Below are positions 48,376-61,067 of a stretch of DNA of 64,000 nt, one piece after another. The stretch comes from Nyssa sinensis. Its lineage: Eukaryota; Streptophyta; Magnoliopsida; Cornales; Nyssaceae. Numbering within the stretch: the stretch's first letter is position 1; every line of letters begins with the position of its first letter. The notes under the pieces were generated by a model that worked only from the letters and a program-made list of their open reading frames with translations, did not search any database and was not told the DNA's origin. The position numbers were made by a program, and so were the translations under genes. The stretch lies in NCBI GenBank assembly GCA_008638375.1, contig CM018047.1:54873727-54937726 (forward strand), given 5' to 3'.

Positions 48376-48443
48376 ATGATGGTGAAGCAGAAAGTTCCTT
48401 CTTTGGTTGATCTATGTGTTCAGACAGCGGTAGATAATGTCAG
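48376..48443 (+). CDS. Elongin A coding exon 1 (BC box)
   Basis: 22 codons plus AG of a split Arg. It carries the BC box SLVDLCVQTA. The donor CAG|GTATCT lies inside a 19-bp direct repeat. Confidence 0.9.
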
Positions 48444-49701
48444 GTATCTTAATAATGTCATTTACATCTTTCATATACATAGGCACACTCCCCTTTGAGT
48501 GTTTTCTTAATAATTTATTACTTATTAAAAAGATAATGTCAGGTATCTTGGAGATGTTGGGGAAACAGATATACATCTTCTCGAGCGCATTTTACCACAT
48601 TGTACGGTTGAACAGTTGATGCACATTGAGAATTCAACAGAAGTAAGGGGGACTATCATTGGCATTAGCCTTTTAAAATGACATCTTGGTATAGATTTTG
48701 TGGAAACCTTTAATTACATATGGTCATGCAGGGAAGAGATCTTAGCCCGATAACTGATAAATTGTGGAAGAAATTTTATGAGTTACAATTTGGTGCCAAG
48801 AGCACCAATCTTGTCACCGAGAGGATGCAACAGAAGAAAGTGACATTTAAATGGAAACTGTTGTTTGAGGTAATCCTTTTTTATTTCCCTTTTATCTAAT
48901 GTTAGCACGGTTTTTGTTTTGTTTTCCACTTGTCAATTGTTTTTGGGTGATTTTATTTTAACTATTCTTTGGAATTTTGTCATGTTGTTTGATTTTTTAA
49001 GTGAAGTTCACTGGTACAACTGAGTTCATGTACTTGCAGGCAAAGACAAAAGACTTGGAGGAGGCTCAACAGAAGTCATTTAATCGAATTAAGGAATTAT
49101 ATAAGAAAGAAGATGCTCGTAAGAATTGTTATCATTTAATTGTATATGGGGAAACCTCATGTATTTGTGCGCCTTTTTTTTTTTAATTGTGACTCACTTA
49201 TACTTTGTGTTTCTTCCTTGTGCATATTGCATTCATATAAAGTTTGTGGTACAAACTCATAATGTACTATTTTTCTTGTTGATGTAGCTTTCTTATTCCC
49301 ATTTGGAATTTGATATGCCGACAAGTTTTTTGACTTGTGAAACCATAAGGGGGGTGGCTCAGGTGGCAAGTCGAATAACCTCAAGTGCCTCATTAAGCCT
49401 GAGTCCTGGGTTTGAGTCTCCTACACTAAGTGCGTATCCTCTTGAGGGCCACCCCAGGGTGTAAGACCCGCTTTACCTAGTTACAGAGCTCCCAAGGTTA
49501 CTCCCGATCACGCGATTGAAGGTTGCAGTTGGTAGGCTAGGTTCCTGGGTTATCCAAAAAAAAAAAAAGTGTTTTGAGTCCTAAGGAACAACAAACTTTT
49601 GATGAATGGCATCACTTTCAAGCTTTGAATAATGTTGTCTGCTAGCATTTCATTGATGGGATAAGATATAGTATAGCTTATGGTTTTAAGGTTTGCAAAT
49701 A

Positions 49702-49765
<64 letters not shown>

Positions 49766-52700
49766 GCCTTTAATTTGGTAAAAAAAAAGAGTTGGTATGG
49801 GATTACTATAGACAAGCTTTTGAGGGCAATAAGTTGCTCAGTTTTCAAATATTAGCCTGCTTAAAATTTCTGAACTGTGACTAAATTAGTGCTTGGAGAC
49901 TTGCAGTGATTGGATAAAGGAAAAAGGTAGAAAGAGGTCTAGGATTTTATTTTATTTTATTTTTGATAGATGAAAGAGTGGTTTATTTGAAAAATTGAAG
50001 TAAAGAGAAAATTCATGGTGGTTAAATAATATACACAATACAAAGAAGAAGAGAAGAATATACAAGATTAAAAAGATCAAACAATCTCAAATTTTCATCA
50101 AGTTAATGATACCGTATCAAGAGATAGCTTAGCCTAAAACAAAGGTTGTGGGCCCCGTGGCAATCAAGAAGTTTTTTTGGTCCAAAGGGAAGTGTCTGTG
50201 CTAGTATTTAAAGTCTTTATATATTTCTATTTCATGCTAGTATGCTATTCGGAAAATTTCTTTATATCTTATCAAGTTTTATGAGTCAGGGTACTTTGAT
50301 CATTTTTAGATTTGCTAAACATAGGCTTTAGTGGTGGTTTATGAGTCGTCTTTTGCATCAAGTTGTGATGTTTGGGTTTTATTTTGACTTTGGAGTCTTA
50401 GCAAGTATAAAATAGTGTTTGTTAGTCAAAGTTTCTCAATTTTCAGCCTTACTCCTAATAAGATTAGGATAGCTTCTAGTAACTTTCAAATATCTATGTA
50501 ATCTCTTTATTTTAATAGAATAGAGTTGTGGAAATTTTTTATTGTGTTTGTTTGATGTGGCTTAATTCTTGTGAGAGTGAAAAAATACAGATTTTCTTCT
50601 ATTTTTCTGCTCTTTTCAAGCATTAAAAACGTGCACAAACACACCTGGTTTAACCAATTTCTACTCTTATAGCCTAGTTTTCAAGCCCAACCACTCAACC
50701 ATTCAACCGTAGCATCCAAAATAACATAAACCAGCCCCAAAACAGCAAGTTTATTGTTCATGGGTTCACAGCATAGGAACAGCCCCCAAAAACTTCTTTT
50801 CTTTCAAACTTTTTTCCAACCATTCTTTAACTTAACATAATCTTTTCCTTATTCTTTTGGTCTTTGATCTAACTTACAATCCTTATTCTTTCAAATTTCT
50901 TCTAGATGTAATTTTTTTCCCTGTTCAAATTTATTTTTCTGGTGGCTATCTATAGTGCGCACCCTATTTTAATTAACTACATCGTGGGTTGATTTTATGA
51001 GCCAATTTGATTTAAAAATGAACATGTGGTTGCATCCTAACAATATGGATACCAATTTATCTGTTGTTAAATTGATCTACCTTTTTTAACCCTTGGGGTT
51101 GGATGAATTGGGAACTTGGGAAGAGGCTAGGGTAATATCCCAAGGATCCCAGGTTCACCTCCCATTCCAAGAGCCAATTACAACCAATTGCTTCGAAAGC
51201 TTAAGCTATCTCTGGACCAAAAATGTATATTAAGCTCTCAACACTACCCCTCACGTGAGACCTCGGACTTGCACGTGTAGAGACAAACAAACCACAAACA
51301 AATGGAGCAGAATAGAGTGTAACTTTGTACAAACAAGCCCAATGGAGAATAAATGCAAATGGAGAGACTTGAACCCAATAACCAAGGCTTTGATATCATG
51401 TTAAGCAACCATTTACTTAAAAAATTTAAGCTATCAGAGAATGGACCAACAATGTATACCAAGCTCTCAACACTACCTTTTTCTAATATTTGTTGCCACA
51501 CCAACGACTTCTCCTCTTTCACCAGTGAAAAAGATTCTCCCGCTTTTTTAAATGAGAAAGGCCTCCCCTGGACAAATCAATAGGAAATGTGTTATTTCTT
51601 TTGACAATGTACCGCTCCCTGTTAAAGATAATAAACTTTTAGTTATCACCTGATGATATTTGTGTCACTTTGAAGCTATGTACAAAAGTTAATCAAATGG
51701 TTGAAGTTGGAATAAGTGTTTACTGTCTACCCATAACATAAATTTACATGAGTAGGCATATGAAAGGGATGCAATGAACCAATTCCAGTTAGTAGATCCT
51801 TGAACCTGATGTTTTCCGGGCAGATGTAATCTTCTCTCACATTTAGTTGTTTGGAGCCCTTGATGTGGTAAGGAAATGCGAGCTAGCTGCTTATTACATG
51901 CAAGTCATACACATTGGCTTGTCAGAGGAAGAATGGAAAATTTATCGGACCGGGAAAGTTCACATTAGGTGCTTCCGATCATATTTATTTAGGTTTATTT
52001 GAAATGGAAGTTTCTAGGCCAGCCCATCTAGTTGTGTTTTCTGTATTTAGACCATTTGCTAAAATGAAGCATCTTCTATGCGAGTTTGGCTTTGTTTCAG
52101 TGTTAAGAGTGGTCAACTACCAACCTGATCTTGCTACATCTAGTTGAACAGATCAACTGGTTTACCTTCTTCTCACGTTGCTACAAAAGGCTGGTATTGA
52201 GCACTCCATTGGTCGGAGACATAACCATCTTATACAGCTTTAAAATTTGGGGGTAAAAATATGTAGAGATGGGGTTACTTCTCTTGTTATCAAAACTTCA
52301 ATGCATAACAAAAAGAAATGGTAATAATTTGAGGGGATGTAGCCACCACCAATGTGAAATCCGAGCTTGCCCCAAGTGAGGAAGGAAGAAAGAATCCTTC
52401 TGGGAAAGGGAAAAAAGATTGAAAAGAAAACAAAAACTGGAAATTTGTTGACATGCCTTGTACTAATATTTGTCCAGTCGCATTCCTTTGGTGAAAGGGC
52501 TAGTCTCCAGGGGTAATTCAACCAATATTCTTTGTATTACGTTCTACTATTTTCACATCAGTGGAATTTTCTTATATTTAAATACTTATCAGTTTGCTTA
52601 ACTCTTGTAGGGAAACAAAGTCGGCAAGTTCGGCTTTGCACAAAGGTTCCACCTTCAAGCAGCAAAAGAAGCTTTTATGGAGGTAGACTTTCCATTCCTT

Positions 52701-54707
52701 TTTTGGTTCTCTTGCAGTTCATCTGAGTCCAGTAATCCAATACTTACAGCACCTTGCATGACATGCTGAAGTGGATGCATTTTGAATTGATTTAGTTGTT
52801 TTACTTATAACGTTAATTTGTAGGTGGACCTGGTAGCAATTTTTCCAACTCCAAGAGCGGCTTGATGAAAAAAGCAAAATTAGAATTTCTTAACAGGTAA
52901 AATTGTTTAGTAAAGTACCTATCAAAGAAAAAATTGTCAAGTAAAGTGATGCATACATGGGCCTCCAAAATTTTATGTTTATGGCATAGTGAGAAGAAAG
53001 TGTCTTTAGTTTCTTTTCAACCACCTGTGATTTACCTATTTAAATGTTTATATTCTTTGTGCCTCAATATCTATAAATCAAAAGAGCTTTTGGGCTGTTG
53101 AGAGAGACTTGTAACCAGGTCTCAGATCTGAAGCATAGGTCCTCAGGCATCATTGCTGGATAAGTGTATATGTTACCCGGATCGTGGATCATTTCGGTAT
53201 GTGAAGACAGATGGGAATAGGGTATGCCACATACTTAAAACGTGCTATGGTAGGTTTGGGTTCATATAGATCACGTTGTTGGAATGCATTGAGGTACTTC
53301 TAAATGCAAGAATTAATTTATTTAAGAAGTGCTCAATTCAACTCAACAAAGCTTTATCCCAACTATTTGAGGTTGGTTACATGAATTCTGCTAGATTTCT
53401 TCAATAAATGCAGATTAGTATTATTAAAACACACATGTTCTCGGTTTTCTATTTCACTTTTAAAGTTCTTTTACATTAATAATGCATAAACATGAAATTT
53501 AGTATATCCTAAAGAATTTTATCCATTGTTGTGTTTTGGCCCTTTCCTTAAATCTTTTGCTTGAAAACTCAACCTTATTAAGTTTCGACTCATTTTTTAT
53601 CTTGATTCTTATGAGGAAGAAATTTAACTAAAGAAATAGGTAAATATTTTGTTGGATCGATAAATTTAATGTTTCAAAATTAGAAGGTACCATGTTTGGA
53701 ACATGTGTTCCAAAAGACAAATTGCTAGGGTGTTTGTTTTCTTGTAACTCTTAAGTGCACTTTTTTGGTTGGTGATATCTGTGCCACTAGGTGAAAGTCC
53801 CTCAAGATTGTAAATGCGAAAAACCATCTATGAGATGTTTTTTTCGGTCATCTAATTGGAAAACTGTACATTTATTTCTTCTAAGAAAATGAACAACATG
53901 TAAAAGCATGTGGTAAGACTTCTACATACTGTTTGGTTTGAGGGAAAAGAATTTATTTGAAAAGAAATCTTCACTTTTCCATGGTTTGGTTCACTTGCTG
54001 AGGAAATAAAAGAAGAGAGGAGTGGTTAGGAGAGCAGTCATATAATCTTCATGGCCCATAAAAACTATTACAGTATTAGCTCACAAGTGAGGTGGTTTGG
54101 AGTTAATTTGAAGAGAAGTACAACATTTCAGCCTATCCGACTCTCTCTCCATTTCTTTTCCATAACCAAACAGATGATTTCTTTAGCCTCTTCTGTTTTT
54201 TCATCTTTTACTTCTTAACAGTGTGTTAATAATCTCATCGGATAGACCTTTAATCATCCTAGAACTCTACTATGAATATCTGTTTTGTGAAATAATTTCG
54301 GGACTGAGTCCTTTCCTTGAAAGTTGAAAGTCAATGTACAAGGAAGTAAGGAACTGCTACTTATAAAGGTCTAGACTCTTGAATACTATGATTAAATAAT
54401 TTCTTTTAGATATTTTGTTTTCAGGTATTAAAATTTTAATTCTCCTTTTTCTTCTTTTTAACAGTCGAGAGGTGAAAAATGTAGCGGCCATGAAGAAAAA
54501 CACCTTGCAAAGGAATCATGGGTAAAACTGAGTCTCGATATCTGTCTGTGCATCCAGAGAGCTAACTGTAAATACACTTAACCAACCCTTACTGCATCTT
54601 GCTTCTTGTCTTACAGTGTCTCTTCGATGAGGAAGCCTGGTGGTTTTTCTGGGAGCGATTCTGCTTCAACTTCTAGACTTTCTAATCCAACAAGGAGGAT
54701 ATTTTAG
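48376..54707 (+). CDS. Elongin A (RNA polymerase II elongation factor SIII subunit A), eight coding exons
   Basis: Exons 48376-48443, 48543-48642, 48732-48869, 49040-49118, 52611-52682, 52824-52896, 54465-54521 and 54617-54707 join in frame to 225 residues, a usual length for plant Elongin A. The start is the first of two adjacent ATGs and is followed directly by VKQKVPSLVDLCVQTAVDNV. SLVDLCVQTA is a BC box, which binds Elongin C. The next segment YLGDVGETDIHLLERILPHC and the following GRDLSPITDKLWKKFY are the conserved Elongin A/F-box-like region. A basic stretch (KKEDARKQSRQVRLCTKVPP) and a Lys/Ser-rich tail ending SNPTRRIF follow. By family knowledge it works in the nucleus with Elongin B/C, stimulating elongation and linking to cullin-based ubiquitin ligase. 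Intron 1 appears to be a recent insertion. No stop or frameshift is found in the spliced frame. Confidence 0.94.
48444..48542 (+). other. Elongin A coding intron 1 (99 nt) made by an L1-tail insertion
   Basis: AGATAATGTCAGGTATCTT is present at 48432-48450 and, identically, at 48531-48549. The 80 bp between (48451-48530) end CTTAATAATTTATTACTTAT then TAAAAA and carry CCCCTTTGAGTG, the pattern of the L1 3' end seen elsewhere here (CCCTCGGGTGCC...TTTTACTTATAAAAAA). Removing one repeat and the insert restores VDNVRYLGDV. If not spliced, the frame would stop at TGA 48496-48498. Confidence 0.88.
48543..48642 (+). CDS. Elongin A coding exon 2
   Basis: Completes Arg, then 33 codons YLGDVGETDIHLLERILPHC and TVEQLMHIENSTE, ending at the donor GTAAGG. 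This is the core family signature. Confidence 0.94.
48732..48869 (+). CDS. Elongin A coding exon 3
   Basis: 46 codons from GRDLSPITDKLWKKFYELQF to VTFKWKLLFE, with acceptor ATGCAG and donor GTAATC. Confidence 0.94.
49040..49118 (+). CDS. Elongin A coding exon 4
   Basis: 26 codons, AKTKDLEEAQQKSFNRIKEL and YKKEDA, plus one base. The acceptor is CTTGCAG and the donor GTAAGA. The following intron is 3,492 bp. Confidence 0.93.
49349..49568 (+). mobile_element. tRNA-derived SINE in an Elongin A intron
   Basis: GGTGGCTCAGGTGGCAAG (A box, 49,353 on), GGGTTTGAGTCTCC (B box, 49,408-49,421), body GGGCCACCCCAGGGTGTAAG and a poly(A) of about 13. The body matches the SINE at 9,433 in order and motif. 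No clean TSD was found. Confidence 0.8.
49569..51180. other. Elongin A intron 4, middle
   Basis: Includes the compound microsatellite (GT)n(GA)n at 49,702-49,762 and a T-rich/ATAGATGAAAG stretch near 49,945-49,985 that may be a minus-strand LINE tail. The rest is not recognised. Confidence 0.55.
51184..51478 (-). mobile_element. TRIM-like element remnant
   Basis: Near-identical end blocks (TTTAAGCTATC...GGACCAA.AATGTATA..AAGCTCTCAACACTA) occur at about 51,190-51,247 and 51,427-51,475. Just inside the right block, GCTTTGATATCA (51,387 on) resembles the complement of TGGTATCAGAGC. Very short LTRs around about 150 bp suggest a miniature LTR element on the minus strand. Confidence 0.55.
51479..52610. 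other. Elongin A intron 4, 3' part
   Basis: No recognised element. Short frames (51,914-52,147 and others) are not conserved-looking. It ends in the acceptor CTTGTAG. Confidence 0.6.
52611..52682 (+). CDS. Elongin A coding exon 5
   Basis: Completes Arg, then KQSRQVRLCTKVPPSSSKRS and FYG plus one base. The donor is GTAGAC. RQ.RLC.KVPPSS.KRSF is a conserved plant Elongin A block. Confidence 0.92.
52824..52896 (+). CDS. Elongin A coding exon 6
   Basis: Completes Gly, then GPGSNFSNSKSGLMKKAKLE and FLN plus AG. The acceptor is TTTGTAG and the donor GTAAAA. Confidence 0.91.
52897..54464 (+). other. Elongin A intron 6
   Basis: 1.57 kb with no element I can identify; ends CTTTTTAACAG. Confidence 0.6.
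54465..54521 (+). CDS. Elongin A coding exon 7
   Basis: Completes Ser, then REVKNVAAMKKNTLQRNH plus GG. The donor is GTAAAA. Confidence 0.91.
54617..54707 (+). CDS. Elongin A coding exon 8 and stop
   Basis: Completes Gly, then VSSMRKPGGFSGSDSASTSR and LSNPTRRIF, ending TAG at 54705-54707. The acceptor is CTTACAG. Confidence 0.92.
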
Positions 54708-55432
54708 GAGGCTTGTGGATGTTGGGGATCGCTGTTGAACAGGCAAATGTTAGATGGTATATTTGATTGAGCCTCATATTATAATTCTAAAATTTATTTG
54801 AACTATAGCTCCACGCTTGAACAATCTTGGGTTCAATCATCCTGACCAAGCTATCCAGTGTTTGTACATGTATCCTTCATTTCAAATAATGATTTTTGGG
54901 ATATTGATGTTATCAAGATTCTTCATTGTTCTTTAACATCTCAATATCATTTCGTTTTGGCACAAGTTTCACATGCACATTGAAAATGATTGCTGTAGCA
55001 TGACCCACAAAGCGACATGGTTGACATTGAGGGTTTTGCTAGGAAAAGGGACAGAGTCAAATTACTTGTCACAGGAGGAGGGGGGAGACCAGAATTAAAT
55101 TGGGTACAGATAGTAAAGAAATATATGATAGTGTGGTTTAATTGATGGGATGACATTAAATAGAGCAGAATAGTGATGATTTATATAGCTGGGGTAAGGT
55201 TTTTTTGAGTTGAGTTGAACTTGTTGTGCACATTGAAAATGAATGTTGTAACTAATAATTGAGTTAGCAGATTCAGTACTAGTGTGGTGTGCATTTAAAC
55301 TCAAATAACTAAAATCCTTACTTTGGGGGTTTGAGAGCTCATCGATGATGGTGTTTTGTTTCATTAGTCATGTCATGTGAAGGTCCATAATTTCATATTT
55401 GGGGAAATACAGAAAGCACATTTTAACTCTTG
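54708..55432 (+). other. Elongin A 3' UTR and short flank
   Basis: No strong AATAAA is seen; AATAATG-type variants occur near 54,885. TGCACATTGAAAATGA occurs at about 54,974 and 55,229, a small direct repeat. Confidence 0.5.
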
Positions 55433-55437
55433 AACGT

Positions 55438-55623
55438 TGTAACAACCTGAAAATTTTTTTTTTAAAATTCTCAAGTTGTTATCATTATTTTTTTTTTTTA
55501 TTATTATTATTATTGTTATTATTATTATTATTATTATTGTTATGATGTGTGTATATATACATATAAATTAAATTGTTTGGTGTGTATATGTGTGTACATA
55601 TGAGTGTGTATTTAAATATGTAA

Positions 55624-55655
<32 letters not shown>

Positions 55656-58373
55656 GCATAAAACAGTGTGTGTCAGGTGTGTGCCGTGTGTGTGTGTATG
55701 TGTTGAGTGTGGCATACTCAAGAGAGCATGCTTGAGGTGGTGTATGGCAGTGGGTGTGTAAGGGGTTAGGTGAGTGCATGAGTGAGATTTTGTGTGTATA
55801 AGTGAGTGAAGAGAGTGGAGAGGAGCAGACTTGTCGTGGAATTTTAGAGAGAGAGAGAGAGAGAAGTGTAGAGAGAGAAAGTGAAAGGAAAGAGAGAGAG
55901 TGATGTGTGTGCTCTGGTTTTTTAAAGAGAAGCAGAAAGAAGGAAGCTAAGAAGGCCAAAGGGGAGGACAGAGGCAAAGCAAGAGGAGAGAAGCACCATC
56001 ACAGGGTTGGAAACCCATAACCGTAAGCTTTCTCTCTCTAGAAAATCTCTCAAATATCCAACTTGTTTTGTAGCCTATTGCTTAGATTTAATTGTTGGAA
56101 CTTATAGAGCATGAAATATGGAGAATTTAGGGACAAGAATCAACCAAAATGGTTGAGAAATGAGGGAGAAAAATGAATGTGCAGGTCACGGCCATGGGGG
56201 GGGAGTCTAGGCTTTTCATTGCAATTGGGAGCTTCAAAACAGTGTTAAAATGTCCAAAAATTACTTTGGGATGGTTTGGAATCGAAAGAGGGTTTGAAAA
56301 CACCAAAAAAAAAATCAAGTTTAAAAACTTGATTTTTACAGTTCCGGCGACGTCGCCGGAGAAGGTGACCGGAGACCGCCGGAACCCTACCGGAAAAACG
56401 GGGGGGGGAGATGAGGACTGTACGGGTCCGGTTCGGTTCGGGTCGGGCTTGGGCTGACCCGCCCCTGCCACGTGTCGCTCACTGGTTTTAAATTAAAAAC
56501 CAAATTGGGGCGTTTGGTTACGGAGATAAGAAATTAAAAACTTTTAAATTAAAATAGTAACAGGGATATCCTATCCCTGTTCTGGATAAGCCCTGTTTGG
56601 TTAACCTGATTTAGGATAACAAATTAAACTAGTTTTAATTTGGACCTTTTGGAATTTGAATCTTTTGGAATTTGAACCTTTTAGAATTTGAACCTTAACC
56701 CTGAACTTTCGGAAATTACAAATTGACCCCCCAACTGTTAGAAATTACACTTTGACCCACCTGATTAAATTATTAATAAAATATTAATTAAATTAATTAA
56801 TTAATTATTTAATTAAATTAATTTAATTAATTAAATATTCAAATATATTCCGGAGTCCAAATGGGACAAGTCATTAGTGTATTTTGACTATCTCGGCCAT
56901 TCTAAGACCAATGGTGAGGTCCGTTTTACGAGACGGGGTCCCGAAAAATAAAAGACACGTAGCAACGTATAAAATTACCAAAATACCCCTGAATTGAAAT
57001 ACAATCAAATGAACTCCGAATTAGGTAAACAAATAGTGAAACTTTATTATCTCGAGCATTCCGGACTCAACCGTGGAGTCCGATTTGTGAAAGAGGTCAC
57101 GAAATATAAGGACCCGTGTAAAGTGCAAAATGACTGTTTTGCCCTTTTTAACCCAGGTGCCCGAATTGAATTCTACGAAAGCCTAAACTTATTTTCTTCA
57201 ACGTCCCGAATTCAACAGTAGAGTTTAATTTAGCAAAGTAGAAGCTTATGAGATAAAGACGTAAAATTTGATGAATAGCATAATTCAAGTGACGATTAAA
57301 CTGAGTTTCATGTTATGAATTTTAGGGACACGGAAAGGCAAAGAGAAGGTGACCTGACCTTCAGTGTTCTTACGGTGGTTTCACTTGACTACGAGTATAC
57401 TTTTCCGGTTTGAAATCGATTACCAGGTACGATATATTGTGCTAAGTAAGAAATAGAATTGAGATTAGGAATACTTGCTTTGCTGTGTTAATTGTTCACA
57501 TGTTTGTCCGAGTGTTCACATGCTTATGTGCTATGTACTATCTTGTTTAGTTGGATGATGATTGTGGGTATATCGCATGTGTTAACGTGGTGTGTGAATT
57601 ATCTGCTTTGAAGAACTGTTGATGTTATGAATTGTACACTTGAAAGCATGTTTTATGTATGAATGAAATGCATCATTGAGATTGCATTATGACATGATGA
57701 GATTAGAGCATATTGGCATGGTGTGATTCCTTGGACATGGCGTGGGTAAGCACTTGGTGCTTTGCATTATGAGGGTGCAGATCCTGTGGTGAAAAACCCA
57801 AAATCGGCCATTAGGTACTTGCGAGCCTGACGGATTCCGGACCGTGAAGCGAGACATAAGTGGCGGTACTCATGCCAGCGGAGAATGACCGTATCATGAG
57901 ACATGGGTGGCATAGAGTTGCATGGGTGTGTCACGCATCTTGCTCATATACTGTATACTGTTTACATACTGTCATTATGATATAGAATGCCATATAGAAA
58001 TAACTGTACACTCGCACATGCCACGACCTTAGTTTTGTTTCTTGCATTAGCATTATATTGTACCAGCATGTTGAGCTGACCCCTTTAGTGGGGCAAACAT
58101 TTCAGATGATGTTCCAGCTGTACGGGATATAGAGACGGTCTGATTGAGGGTTATATTGGGCCCGATGGGCGCTTTTGATATTGTGTAAGGGCATAAGCCC
58201 GAGACTGTATTTCATTTTGAATATTGTAAACCAACGGACCAGACTTTATATATGTATCAGAACGGTGTACGGAATGTATGAGAATGTCATTATTATCTTT
58301 CATTTCTTTATTATTTTATTTCTTTTTGTCTCGTTACTCACGCCTCGGGTTCGCTGGAATTTGGGGCGTGACA
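55438..58373 (+). mobile_element. Solo LTR, Tekay/Del-like Gypsy
   Basis: Starts TGTAACAACCTGAAAA and ends GGGGCGTGACA (TG...CA), with a perfect TSD AACGT at 55433-55437 and 58374-58378. It is 2,936 bp with no internal domain, so it is a recombined solo LTR. It contains (TTA)n and GT/AT microsatellites (55,490-55,720), a GA-rich zone (55,845-55,910), a GC-rich CCGGCGACGTCGCCGG patch (56,343-56,400) and TTAATTAA-rich DNA (56,765-56,840). Open frames inside are not genes. Confidence 0.9.
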
Positions 58374-58378
58374 AACGT

Positions 58379-58663
58379 CCCCCCGTAGGACAATGGAACA
58401 GAAAAATGGTTCCTTTTCTAAAGCATAGATGGGCATATTCTTAATTAATGCTGTCATTTTATCCAAAATGATATATTCAATAGAGACCTTTGCACCCACG
58501 TTTTCTTTCCTTCTTAACATCCTGCATCACCAGCAAACTAAACCATAATTGAGAATATCTGAGTTTAGCTGTATGCTCTATGCATGCAGCATGCTTTGTG
58601 CTCTCTCTGCCCAACAAATCATAGCCTTAACTTTATTTTCATCATCTCAAGACTCAAGACTTT

Positions 58664-58725
<62 letters not shown>

Positions 58726-61032
58726 CAGTATCTTCGACCTAAATGACAAAGAAGGTACATAAATACTTCAAGAAAAATAAATTTCAATTATATAGTTATA
58801 TGTCTACATCAAAAAAAAATGTGAATACTTAATTTGTTTTTGTAAATTTCATTACTAAAGTATTTTCAATTACGGAAGACTTTATTTTTAGAGTTTTATT
58901 CAACTTTTATATTTCTTTTTTAAATTGCATTTTTTTATATTAAAAATGTATTCTTTCTATATCTCAAAAAATAAAAATAAAAATAAAAACTCATACAGAG
59001 TTATTGTTTTAAATTTCTAATTGTCTTAAACCGGTCTGAAGAATTTAAAAAACAGCTGATCATGATAGCATATTGCATGTGCAACATGGTATAGGGTTAA
59101 TTTAGAAACAAAAGATTTTTATGCATCCTTCCTTTTACCAATCGTGATTAAGGAGCCTTTTATACACCACAATGATACTATATTGTCACCTACAGTAGAG
59201 GAGAATTTACTATATTGTCAATTTTGAACCTCTTTTTTTTTTTTTTCCTTTGGAGCAGTGGCTAAGGGTTAAAATTAAATGGCCTATATTTTACTACAGG
59301 TAATGCACACATGATGCGGGCATGGAATGGTATTCCAGGGATCAGGATTCTCTCCATTTCAGGTGATGTGTCATGCATCTAACCTATCTTGAGGGAAATT
59401 GATAGTAGGACTAATGGAGAAGAGCCGAGTCCAGTATTCTGGTATCAAGAACCTGCTCTACTAGAAGGAAACCAAAATAAAAGAGAGGGGGGGGGGGGGG
59501 GGGGGTGTCTTGCCTTGAATGTTATCCATACTTGTGGTCTATTTTGGTAGTACTAAACTTGTATCTGACCCAACCTCATTTTGTTACCTTCATGTTAAAA
59601 AAAAAAAATTTAATAAATTTATCATACTCGTCAAAAAATAATGATAAATAAAAGTAATTTTTTAAATTTTTTAGTATTATTATTCAATCATTATAAATAT
59701 ATTCATAAATGAGTTAAGTCTTTTATAACATATAAAAAATATTTAAGTAATTTCATATTATAATCAAAGTAGGACTTGCTCATTATCCTATCGACTTAAA
59801 TTATTATTTTTTTTCATAGTCAGCCATTAACTTGTACATACTTTCCAAACTGGTACCATTGTTCCATTAGGGTTGGGTGGGTAATCCAAAAAAAAAAAAA
59901 ATGTTTCATTGTTATTTTAAGATATTAAATGATGATTTAGATGAGCGGTGAAAAAGTGTGATTTGAGAAAAATGTATTTTGAGAAAAGTACAATTAAGTT
60001 AAACTGTTAGTTAAGTTATGAGTGTTTTGATGAATGTATTTGAAATATGTTTAAATGATATTGTAGTATTTGAATGAGCTGTTAAAAATATTGAATGTGT
60101 TATATAGATAAAAAATAAACGTTTTTGAAATGGGACTTTAAAAAAAGTCATTTATTAGTATTTTTCGGAAACGGATGTTTGAATTTGAAAACACCCAAAT
60201 TGACGTTTGAAAAATATTAAAACAAACATTCAATAAATTTATTTTTTGACTGTCGTGAATTCGATTCTTTATTCCGTCATTCCTATATTAATTAAAAAAA
60301 ACAATTAGACTAACCATTCTCTTTTCTAGCACTTTTTTCTTTTTCTTTTCTTGAGGATGGTATTAATGATAATAGCACTCCGCAGTTTGATAAAAGGATG
60401 TTCGACTTGTAAAATGCAATTACACAATTGCTTCTACGCTCAAACAAAACATAAACATAAACATATTAGATAAGGGATTTTATTTAAGCAAAAATAGTAA
60501 AAGTGGGGTGGGGGTGCTAATGTCATTTGAAGTAAGGCAACGACGGATGCAAGCGAATTCATGCTTTCTAAAATTTTGATATTACATTTTTTATTTCTAA
60601 TTTTATTAAAATATTTTAATAAAATAGGACTTGATCCCTTAAAAAAACTTTAATAAAATTTGTATATGCAAAATTGTAAAAACAAAAAATATCCGTGTTT
60701 ATACACACATAAATGCATGCACATATACAGTGAACTAATATGAGAGATTAAAAATTTATTAATTATTAATTATTAAAATTTTCTTATTAACTAATTAGAT
60801 ATTTTTAAAATTTAAATGATATTCGATAATAATATTTAAAAGACTATATACAAATTTTCAACAATATTTTGATTTTTCATTAACCAAAAATACATATAAT
60901 AATAAACTCAAAGCAGAAAAAACCTCCCAATGCCTTTGTCAAATAAAAAAATATTTTCTGATATTCTAATTGTTCTCACTTAGTATATTTTTGACTTCAA
61001 TTATGTTAAATTACTAAGACATGTCATTAATA

Positions 61033-61067
<35 letters not shown>

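Noticed and set aside
48437..48619. 60-codon frame over the start of Elongin A
   Set aside because: It reads through the L1-tail intron in the wrong frame; the conserved protein needs the spliced frame.
55485..56471. Frames of 78-121 codons on both strands
   Set aside because: They lie wholly inside a solo LTR with simple repeats; no domain is seen.
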